Assembly (NCBI GenBank): GCA_017938785.1
Contig: JAGBAU010000174.1
Location: 1 to 5,148, forward strand
Length of the DNA stretch: 5,148 nt
Source of the DNA: Clostridia bacterium
GTDB lineage: Bacteria; Bacillota_A; Clostridia; Christensenellales; Aristaeellaceae
Direction of reading: 5' to 3'
The notes beneath the pieces were generated by a model, which saw only the letters and a list, made by a program, of their open reading frames with translations, did not search any database and was not told the DNA's origin. The translations under genes were made by a program, and so were the position numbers. Every line of letters begins with the position of its first letter. Within the stretch, counting starts at the first letter, position 1. Positions 1-5,123 of this stretch are shown in pieces.

Positions 1-183
1 AAAGAACTGCCGGTACTCCTCGTTCTCATCGAAGTTGAAGTAGGCAGTGTTTTCATAATAGCGTTTGCCAAACTCTTTCAGGAGCCAGGTCTTGCCCACC
101 TGACGAACACCCTTGAGGATCAATGGCTTGCGGTAGGGGGAGTTCTTCCACGCTACCAGCTTATTCATGATAAGTCGTTCCAT
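1..183 (-). CDS. AAA-type ATP-binding protein, N-terminal fragment (cut by window edge)
   Basis: Only the first 61 codons are present; the frame stays open to base 1, so the gene continues outside the window. Residues 25-32 read GVRQVGKT, a Walker A (P-loop) motif G-x4-GKT that binds ATP/Mg2+. The short basic lead-in, then 'LILKGVRQVGKTWLLKEF' and an 'AYFNFDENEEYRQF' stretch, resembles the start of the AAA_14/DUF4143 family of ATP-binding proteins. These are about 400 residues, common in gut Clostridia and Bacteroidetes, and mostly of unknown role. The start at base 183 is supported by a GAAGGA ribosome site (192-197 on the complement) 8 nt upstream; an alternative ATG lies at base 168 (residue 6). 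It has its own promoter at 239-267. The Walker A assignment is seen directly; the family name is inferred from a short fragment, so Walker B and the C-terminal domain cannot be checked. Confidence 0.85.
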   Translation of the reverse strand, partial: MERLIMNKLVAWKNSPYRKPLILKGVRQVGKTWLLKEFGKRYYENTAYFNFDENEEYRQFF

Positions 184-238
184 TAGAACAGTCCTTCACA
201 CTTTTATTGGGTTTTACGTGCTTGATAATCACATTTTT

Positions 239-267
239 ATTATATGCAATAGTTGTAAGAAAAACAA
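239..267 (-). promoter_or_regulatory. Sigma-A-type promoter of the ATP-binding protein gene
   Basis: On the minus strand a perfect -10 TATAAT (complement of 239-244) is separated by exactly 17 bp from a -35 TTGTTT (complement of 262-267; 3 of 6 consensus positions). The expected start is near 231, giving a leader of about 48 nt with a GAAGGA ribosome site at 192-197. The -35 box lies inside the U-tract of the terminator of the upstream regulator gene. The spacing and perfect -10 make it convincing, but it has not been tested. Confidence 0.75.
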
Positions 268-302
268 GCCCAAATTACACAATACTGTGGGATTTGAGCT
301 TG
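257..302 (-). terminator. Intrinsic terminator of the AraC-family regulator gene
   Basis: Reading the minus strand, arms 302-292 (CAAGCTCAAAT) and 275-265 (ATTTGGGCTTG) pair over 11 positions, with one G-U pair. An inner CACA/TGTG stem (289-286 with 281-278) closes a 4-nt loop, with a 2-nt mismatch between the stems. The hairpin is followed at once by TTTTTCTT (264-257). It starts about 70 nt after the regulator's stop codon. On the plus strand the same hairpin is followed by A residues and has a C-A mismatch, so it should work only for leftward transcription. Confidence 0.8.
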
Positions 303-374
303 AAAAACATGGAAGAATTCGAAGATAAAGCGGTAATATGTGAAAAGCCCTCTATACATCAGATATATAAAGCC

Positions 375-1193
375 TTATCGGCCCCTCCTGAATGCCGACG
401 GTGCCATTCCCACATGCCGGTGGAACCGATGCGAAAAATAGCACACATCCCCAAAACCGCACTGGGCTGCGATGCGGCTTATTTCTGCGTCTGTTTCCAG
501 CAGTAGCCGCTTTGCCATTTCCAGCCGGAGTACCTCAATGTAGCGAAGGACGGTCAGGCCCGTCGCCTTCTTGAAACGGCGGCAGAAGTACGCCTCGTCG
601 TACCCGAAGCGCCCGCTGAGCAGGGCTGTGGTCAGCGGGTCGGTGTAGTGGACATTTACATATTCCACGACCTCGCGAAACCGCTGATCTGACGCGCCGG
701 AAGGATAAATGGTAACAACGCAGCTCTCCATCATGGCAGCGAGCAGATGGTAGATGTACCCGATGGCTTGCATGGGCTGCTGCTCGGACAAACGGATCAC
801 TGCATCGGCTGCATCCCACAGCGAGTTGGATACCGGGCGTAGATCAATGCGCCCTTCCAGCAGGGGACGGAGGAAGTCCGCTGCAGCAGGCGCGGCGTTG
901 AGGAATGTGTCAGCCTCAAACATCACCGCATCATAAACCACACCTTCGCTGCCTGCAATGGCAGCATGGGGCTGGCGGGGCGCGGCGATGGCCACCTCCC
1001 CGGCACGGGCTGTGCCCACCAGCTGCTCGTTCAGGTAGAAATCGAGGCTGCCCTCGCGGATCAGCAGCAGCTCCATTCTGTCGTGCCAATGGATGGTCAG
1101 GCAGGTTTCCTTCGGCTGAAAGACAAAATCCGTCAGGACGCAGACGCCGCTGTCATCATACTGCACGGGCGTCACTTCTTTGAATGCTTGCAT
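375..1193 (-). CDS. AraC/XylS-family transcriptional regulator with N-terminal cupin domain
   Basis: A 272-residue one-component regulator. Residues about 15-100 form a cupin-like ligand domain (IHWHDRMELLLIREGSLDFY at 34-53, then a GEVAIAAPRQPH turn at 65-76), the usual sugar- or metabolite-sensing part. Residues about 170-270 form the AraC DNA-binding domain with two helix-turn-helix units. The first is around TTALLSGRFGYDEAYFCRRF (188-207); the second is EISRIAAQCGFGDVCYFSHR (237-256), followed by a typical VGMAPSAFRR end. I chose the ATG at 1193 because GAGGG lies about 8 nt upstream on the minus strand. A longer reading from a TTG at 1235 adds 14 residues but has no ribosome site and leaves almost no leader behind the predicted promoter. 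The gene is divergent from the sugar-enzyme operon at 1312-4303, the usual arrangement for an activator and its target. Family assignment is firm; the ligand is unknown. Confidence 0.93.
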   Translation of the reverse strand: MQAFKEVTPVQYDDSGVCVLTDFVFQPKETCLTIHWHDRMELLLIREGSLDFYLNEQLVGTARAGEVAIAAPRQPHAAIAGSEGVVYDAVMFEADTFLNAAPAAADFLRPLLEGRIDLRPVSNSLWDAADAVIRLSEQQPMQAIGYIYHLLAAMMESCVVTIYPSGASDQRFREVVEYVNVHYTDPLTTALLSGRFGYDEAYFCRRFKKATGLTVLRYIEVLRLEMAKRLLLETDAEISRIAAQCGFGDVCYFSHRFHRHVGMAPSAFRRGR

Positions 1194-1203
1194 ATACGCA
1201 CCC

Positions 1204-1225
1204 TCAAAAGTCAAAATCACAAAAG
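1204..1225. repeat. TCAAAA heptad direct repeats, possible regulator-binding site
   Basis: TCAAAAG (1204-1210) and TCAAAAT (1211-1217) are tandem heptads, and a degenerate third unit CACAAAAG follows (1218-1225). They lie about 55-75 bp upstream of the expected start of the rightward operon transcript, where an activator of AraC type could sit, and also in the leader of the regulator's own transcript. The repeats are seen directly; binding by the regulator is inference. The 7-bp period does not match one helical turn, which weakens the case. Confidence 0.35.
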
Positions 1226-1258
1226 AACAGGACAATATTCTTCTGTCGGTTATCCCTG

Positions 1259-1287
1259 ATGATATGGTATCATGAAATCATCGGCAA
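1259..1287 (-). promoter_or_regulatory. Promoter of the AraC-family regulator gene
   Basis: On the minus strand, -35 TTGCCG (complement of 1282-1287; 4 of 6) and -10 TATCAT (complement of 1259-1264; 5 of 6) are separated by exactly 17 bp. The expected start near 1252 gives a leader of about 58 nt before the ATG at 1193. The -10 hexamer is one arm of a palindrome whose other arm is the -10 of the opposite operon promoter, so the two promoters share the same DNA. Confidence 0.65.
1265..1273 (+). promoter_or_regulatory. Extended -10 promoter of the sugar-enzyme operon
   Basis: TGGTATCAT gives a TGn extended -10 joined to TATCAT (1268-1273; 5 of 6 consensus positions). At the matching -35 position (about 1244-1250, TGTCGGT) there is no good hexamer, which fits a promoter that depends on an activator such as the divergent AraC-family protein. 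Transcription would start near 1280, about 32 nt before the ATG at 1312. A GACA-N9-TGTC inverted pair (1231-1234 and 1244-1247) covers the -35 region. The call rests on position and motif only. Confidence 0.5.
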
Positions 1288-1311
1288 GACAAGTGAACGG
1301 AGGGCAAAATT

Positions 1312-2148
1312 ATGAAAATCGGAACCATGTTGTATTTTCACTCGCTGGAGGAGACGGAGAAGAGCTTCATCAGGCTCCGTGAATTCGGCTTTGCCTCCTG
1401 CCAGATCAATTCCTGGGAACCTCAAAAATGGACAAATGAGAACGCCGACGGCATCCGTGCACTGGCGGACAAGTACGGTATTGAGATTTCCTCCTTCTGG
1501 TGCGGCTGGGAGGGCCCGACGGTGTGGAACTTCTACGAGGGCCAGAAGACCCTGGGCCTGGTGCCGCCGGAGTACCGTGCCATGCGTGTGCAGAACCTCT
1601 GCGACGGCGCAGATTTCGCCCACCGCATCGGCCTGACGGACGTGGCGACCCACATGGGCTTCATCCCGGAAAACCCCTATGATCCCAACTTTGAGCCGCT
1701 GTGCGACGCCATCCGCACCGTGGCGCAGTATCTGAAGAAGAACGGCCAGTACCTGCTGTTTGAAACGGGTCAGGAGACCCCGGTGACCATGCTGCGCTGC
1801 TTTGAGCAGGTGGGCACGGACAACCTGGCGGTCAATCTGGACACCGCCAACCTGATCCTCTACGGCAAGGCCAACCCGGTGGATGCGCTGGATGTGTTCG
1901 GCAAATACGTGCGTAACCTGCACGCCAAGGATGGCTTCTATCCCACCAACGGCCATGATCTGGGCTGCGAGGTGCGCATCGGCGACGGCAAGGTGGACTT
2001 CCGCGCCCTGTTCCGCAAGCTGAAGGAGCTGGGTTACGACTCTTACGTGACCATCGAGCGGGAGATCTCCGGCGAGCAGCAGGAGGAAGACATCCGCTAT
2101 GCCAAGGCGTATCTGGAGAATATCGTGAACGAAGTGTATGGAGGGTAA
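1312..2148 (+). CDS. Sugar phosphate isomerase/epimerase family protein (TIM barrel, AP_endonuc_2)
   Basis: A 278-residue single-domain TIM barrel of the xylose-isomerase-like/AP_endonuc_2 superfamily, cytoplasmic (no signal peptide). The likely divalent-metal ligands sit at the expected strand ends: E151 (LLFETGQE), D177 (NLDTANLILYG), H204 (LHAKDG) and E249 (VTIERE). This is the E/D/H/E pattern of D-tagatose 3-epimerase, L-rhamnose isomerase and IolE-like enzymes. The position that is often His three residues after the Asp (DxGH in epimerases) is Asn180 here, as in the 'DPANLxxYG' branch, so a classic D-psicose/tagatose epimerase activity is less likely. The ATG follows GGAGGG (1299-1304) by 7 nt. 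First gene of the operon; its last codons contain the ribosome site of the oxidoreductase gene 4 nt downstream. Possible roles are epimerisation, isomerisation or dehydration of a (keto)sugar or cyclitol. The superfamily is sure; the substrate is not known. Confidence 0.9.
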   Translation: MKIGTMLYFHSLEETEKSFIRLREFGFASCQINSWEPQKWTNENADGIRALADKYGIEISSFWCGWEGPTVWNFYEGQKTLGLVPPEYRAMRVQNLCDGADFAHRIGLTDVATHMGFIPENPYDPNFEPLCDAIRTVAQYLKKNGQYLLFETGQETPVTMLRCFEQVGTDNLAVNLDTANLILYGKANPVDALDVFGKYVRNLHAKDGFYPTNGHDLGCEVRIGDGKVDFRALFRKLKELGYDSYVTIEREISGEQQEEDIRYAKAYLENIVNEVYGG

Positions 2149-2152
2149 AGCC

Positions 2153-3097
2153 ATGTTGAAGGTTGGTCTGATCGGCGTGGGCGGCATCAGCGGCGCTCAC
2201 ATTCCCTGCTGGGAGCAGATGGAGGATGCAGAGCTGGTGGCTCTGTGCGATATCCGCCCGGAGCAGATGAAGCCCTATCCCGGCAAACGCTGCTATGCAA
2301 GCCTGACGGAGATGCTTGATGCGGAAAAGTTGGACATTCTGGACATCTGTCTGCCTACCTACCTGCACGCAGATGCGGCGGTGCAGGCGTTGGAGAAGGG
2401 CATCCATGTGCTCTGCGAGAAGCCCATCTCCCTCAAAACGGAGGACGTGGCCCGCATCTACGCAGCGGCGGAGCGTAACCATGTGACCTTCATGGTGGCG
2501 CAGGTGCTGCGCTTCTGGCCGGAATACGAGTTCATGAAACAGCTCTACGATACCGGCAAATACGGAAAGCTCCTGTCCGGCACCATGACCCGTCTGGGCA
2601 ACATGCCCGCCTGGAGCTGGGACAACTGGATGGCCGACGAGAAGCGCAGCGGCCTGGTGCCCTTCGACCTGCATATCCACGACCTGGATTTCATGGTGTA
2701 CGCCTTCGGCAAGCCGGTGAACGCCGCCCGCTGCCGCACCCGCCGGGAGGATCAGGATCACCTGATGGCGCAGTATGACTTCGGCGACTTCACCATCCAC
2801 AGCGAGGCTGCGTGGTATGCGCCCCAGAGCTTCAATTTCAACGCAGGCTTCCGCTTCCAGTTTGAGAAGGCTGTGGTGGTCAGCGGCCACGAAGGTCTGG
2901 TGGTGTACGAGAAGGACGGCGGCAAGATCCACGTCGGTTCGCCCGAAGGGGAGAGCGCCGGTCTGGATTTGCCCGCTACCAATGCCTACGCCAACGAGAT
3001 CCGCTATTTTGCTGACTGTGTGAAGCAGGGCATTCCCGCCGACAAGGTGAAACCCTGCCAGCTGGAAACGGTTCTGGATCTGCTGAATGCCTTTTAA
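2153..3097 (+). CDS. Gfo/Idh/MocA-family NAD(P)-dependent oxidoreductase
   Basis: A 314-residue cytoplasmic dehydrogenase. An N-terminal Rossmann fold starts with VGLIGVGGISGAH (dinucleotide loop G8-x-G10-G11) and an acidic/polar strand end at LVALCDIRPEQ. The family signature EKP is at 89-91 (HVLCEKPIS), with K90 the expected catalytic lysine. The C-terminal alpha/beta domain carries D172 and H176 (PFDLHIHDLDFM), the usual D-x3-H catalytic pair. Such enzymes oxidise or reduce a hydroxyl of a sugar, inositol or related compound. I chose the ATG at 2153, not an in-frame ATG at 2138: GGAGGG (2140-2145) lies 7 nt before it and the Rossmann strand then starts at residue 2. The gap to the upstream gene is 4 nt. 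The protein ends at 'ETVLDLLNAF', roughly 10-20 residues sooner than many relatives, which continue with a short Ser/Gly-rich helix end. All core residues are present, so it is probably active; substrate unknown. Confidence 0.93.
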   Translation: MLKVGLIGVGGISGAHIPCWEQMEDAELVALCDIRPEQMKPYPGKRCYASLTEMLDAEKLDILDICLPTYLHADAAVQALEKGIHVLCEKPISLKTEDVARIYAAAERNHVTFMVAQVLRFWPEYEFMKQLYDTGKYGKLLSGTMTRLGNMPAWSWDNWMADEKRSGLVPFDLHIHDLDFMVYAFGKPVNAARCRTRREDQDHLMAQYDFGDFTIHSEAAWYAPQSFNFNAGFRFQFEKAVVVSGHEGLVVYEKDGGKIHVGSPEGESAGLDLPATNAYANEIRYFADCVKQGIPADKVKPCQLETVLDLLNAF

Positions 3098-3109
3098 GGA
3101 GGAATTTCC

Positions 3110-4303
3110 ATGACCGAAGTTCGCGGCCTGAAAACGGAAGAGCTGGCAGCATACAACAAGCTGTCCTCCATCTGCTTCACCATCCCCACGAAGACGGAAA
3201 ACCTGTCCCCGAAGGACATGACCGCCGAAAAGCTGCGCCAGTACCGCGGCTGCTTTGCCGAGGATGGCACGCTGCTGGGCGGCATGATCCTGCTGGACAT
3301 GGACTGCCGCTTCGAGGGGCACACCTGCCGTTTCTTTGGTGTGGGCGGCGTGGTGACCGATCCGGCAGAGCGCCGCCGGGGTGCCATCCGGCAGATCTTT
3401 GAAGCTGATCTGCCCCGTATGTACGATGAAGGCTTTGCCCTCAGCGCACTGTACCCCTTCAGCCATGAGTTCTACCAAAAATTTGGCTATGAGCTGGGCA
3501 TCATGCGGCATACGATGAAGTTCGGTCCCGGCAGCCTGCGGAAAGATCTGTACCGGGCCGCTGCCATCCGCCGCATTCTGCCCGATGAACCCGACGGCGG
3601 CATGAAGCAGGTGTACGAGTGCTACATTGCCGACAAGAACCTCGGGATACTCCGCACCGATGAACAATGGAAGGACCTCCGCAGCGGTACGCCCTGGGAA
3701 AACCAGAAACACAGCTATGTGCTGTACAACGATGCGGACGAACCCATTGCCTACTGGATCGGTACCATGTCCAAAGAAAATGGCGGCACGCTGCTGACCA
3801 TCGACGATCTGGCCTATGTCAGCCGCGAGGGCATGGAGGCTGTCTTTGCCATGCTGCGCAGCATGAACGAGGTGGGCACGGTCAAGCTGGTCATGCCCCA
3901 GGACATGCCCATCCGCTACCTGGTGGCAGACGCATACCATGTGGACGAGGAGAATATCTGCGGCGGCATGGTGCGCATCGTCAATGCGGAACAGGTGCTG
4001 GGGATGCTTCCGGCTCCAGCAATGGCAGGCTGCTGTACCATCGAAGTCAGCGATGATCAGATCGCCGCGAACAACGGGCGGTTCCTGATCTCCGGCGACG
4101 GAGAGACGCTGACGGTTTCCCGAACGGAGAAGGAACCGGATCTGCGCTGCACAGTCAATGGACTGTCTGCGCTGGTGGTCAGCACCATGGACTTCCAGGA
4201 ATGTCTGGATGCCCGGCTGACAGAGCTGGTTCAGATGGATAACAGACGCTTTATGGCTGAATTGTTCCGGGCAAGGAAGCAGCATCTGCATAACTACTTT
4301 TGA
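3110..4303 (+). CDS. Eis-like GNAT N-acetyltransferase with C-terminal SCP2-type domain
   Basis: A 397-residue protein with the three-part plan of the Eis family (about 400 residues). Residues about 1-140 are a GNAT domain with the acetyl-CoA motif VGGVVTDPAERRRGAIRQIF (78-97). Residues about 150-290 are a second, degenerate GNAT-like fold. Residues about 295-397 resemble an SCP2 sterol-carrier-like domain (GRFLISGDGETLTVSRTE, then LSALVVSTM). In mycobacterial Eis the catalytic pair is a Tyr in a YxxFGY motif and the C-terminal carboxylate of a terminal Phe; here Y122 (FYQKFGYE) and a final Phe397 (HNYF) match both. Eis proteins acetylate amines on aminoglycosides, polyamines or lysines and are usually hexameric. 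The start is set by AAGGAGG (3096-3102) 7 nt before the ATG, overlapping the stop codon of the oxidoreductase gene. Last gene of the operon. Its acceptor is unknown; an amino sugar or antibiotic is only a guess. Confidence 0.87.
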   Translation: MTEVRGLKTEELAAYNKLSSICFTIPTKTENLSPKDMTAEKLRQYRGCFAEDGTLLGGMILLDMDCRFEGHTCRFFGVGGVVTDPAERRRGAIRQIFEADLPRMYDEGFALSALYPFSHEFYQKFGYELGIMRHTMKFGPGSLRKDLYRAAAIRRILPDEPDGGMKQVYECYIADKNLGILRTDEQWKDLRSGTPWENQKHSYVLYNDADEPIAYWIGTMSKENGGTLLTIDDLAYVSREGMEAVFAMLRSMNEVGTVKLVMPQDMPIRYLVADAYHVDEENICGGMVRIVNAEQVLGMLPAPAMAGCCTIEVSDDQIAANNGRFLISGDGETLTVSRTEKEPDLRCTVNGLSALVVSTMDFQECLDARLTELVQMDNRRFMAELFRARKQHLHNYF

Positions 4304-4384
4304 AACGATTTCATAGGAACATCCTGCAGATACCCGCCGTACAACTGTCAACGCAGGAAACGAGTTCAGAACCACATAAAGTTG

Positions 4385-4423
4385 AATGCCGCAGAGAAGA
4401 ATCGAAATCCTCTCTGCGGCATT
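4385..4423. terminator. Bidirectional terminator hairpin between convergent genes
   Basis: Perfect 13-bp inverted repeat AATGCCGCAGAGA (4385-4397) and TCTCTGCGGCATT (4411-4423) with a 13-nt loop. It lies 82 nt after the operon's last stop codon and 77 nt past the stop of the convergent sigma-factor gene, so it can end both transcripts. The tails are only moderately U-rich (TTTGCTGTTTG rightward; ATTCAACTTTATG leftward), so termination may be incomplete. The rest of 4304-4499 shows no convincing gene. Confidence 0.75.
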
Positions 4424-4499
4424 TGCTGTTTGATGCGAAGGTTGTATTTGGATGTTGTTTCGTTTTGGTATCGCTCCGCATGTAATTCTCGGACTGGTA

Positions 4500-5123
4500 C
4501 TACCGTGATAGTTTCCGCCGCACCTGATCCAGTGCATCTGCTTCTGTAGATTTTGCCCGACTGGTGGACAGATGAAAATGCCTTGCCGTTTCATTCAAAG
4601 GATGCTCCTGATCATCATGGAACCCAAACCGGTAGTGCAGGTACTGCCGATCCCGGTCGGGGATCGTAGCCAACGCATGGTGAATCTCCCGCAGCCGTTC
4701 CTTGGCAAGGTAGATCTGTTCGGGGGACTGGCGCATCGGGTCACCGGCATAAGTATATCGGGTGCTTCCTGTGTCCAGCGATTCGATGCTGTTCAGATAC
4801 CGCGCCTCAAAGGTGGTGGCCTGTGAGCGGATATAGTCCAGCATGGCATTGCGGACGGCGATGGCGGCATAGGTAATAAACTGAAACTCCTTTGCAGGGT
4901 CAAAACGATCAATGCAGCCGAACAGGCTCCATGTGCCCTCCTGTACCAGATCGTCCATGTCTATATGAAAGGCTTCATTCAGTTCTTTCTGGGTGCTCCA
5001 TATTTCATATGCCGTCTTCCGGATAAAACCAAGGTTATTCTCTATGAGCAGATTCTGTGCATCTCTGTCGCCCTGCCGGGCCAATGCACAGAGCTGCTCA
5101 TTCGTTTGCTGTTGCCTTTGCAT
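4500..5123 (-). CDS. Sigma-70-family RNA polymerase sigma factor (regions 2 and 4)
   Basis: A 207-residue alternative sigma factor. Region 2 spans about residues 18-100: a lead helix LIENNLGFIRKTAYEIW, the core-binding segment MDDLVQEGTWSLFGCIDRFD (56-75), and the -10 melting/recognition segment FITYAAIAVRNAMLDYIR (82-99). These match the canonical DLxQEGxxGLxxAxxRFD and FSTYAxxxIRxAIxxxIR patterns. Residues about 100-140 are a linker with no clear region 3. Region 4 (about 142-205) holds the helix-turn-helix NETARHFHLSTSRAKSTEADAL, which should read the -35 element. It lacks region 1.1. The ATG at 5123 is the only sensible start: two in-frame stops (TAG TGA) lie within 9 nt upstream. The ribosome site is weak (GGTAGTGA). 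It converges on the sugar operon and is not part of it. No anti-sigma gene is visible in the window. The family is sure; its regulon and whether it belongs to a mobile element are unknown. Confidence 0.9.
   Translation of the reverse strand: MQRQQQTNEQLCALARQGDRDAQNLLIENNLGFIRKTAYEIWSTQKELNEAFHIDMDDLVQEGTWSLFGCIDRFDPAKEFQFITYAAIAVRNAMLDYIRSQATTFEARYLNSIESLDTGSTRYTYAGDPMRQSPEQIYLAKERLREIHHALATIPDRDRQYLHYRFGFHDDQEHPLNETARHFHLSTSRAKSTEADALDQVRRKLSR

Noticed and set aside
207..506. 99-codon plus-strand frame from a TTG start, with a hydrophobic start that looks like a membrane helix
   Set aside because: It crosses the minus-strand promoter, the terminator hairpin and the 3' end of the AraC-family gene, and has no ribosome site. 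The hydrophobic stretch comes from the AT-rich gap.
1194..1235. Longer AraC-family protein starting at a TTG at 1235
   Set aside because: No ribosome site precedes it, the extra 14 residues look like translated leader, and the ATG at 1193 has a GAGGG site at good spacing.
1270..2187. 305-codon minus-strand open frame opposite the isomerase gene
   Set aside because: It is in register with the sense codons and has the same cause as the larger antisense frame; it also runs into the divergent promoter and has no ribosome site.
4323..4357. CCTGC/GCAGG inverted repeat after the operon stop codon
   Set aside because: Only 5 bp with a 25-nt loop and no U-tract; a chance match is likely and the 13-bp hairpin nearby explains termination.
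4300..4485. 61-codon plus-strand frame after the acetyltransferase gene, and a 54-codon minus-strand frame over the same gap
   Set aside because: Both run straight through the 13-bp terminator hairpin, lack ribosome sites and show no domain; a gene here is unlikely.
1832..4594. 920-codon open frame on the minus strand across the whole operon
   Set aside because: Its codons are in exact register with the codons of the oxidoreductase and acetyltransferase genes, so a stop could arise only from sense TTA, CTA or TCA codons, which this GC-rich genome avoids. The translation has no recognisable domain and is His/Gln/Ala-rich as expected for an antisense shadow.
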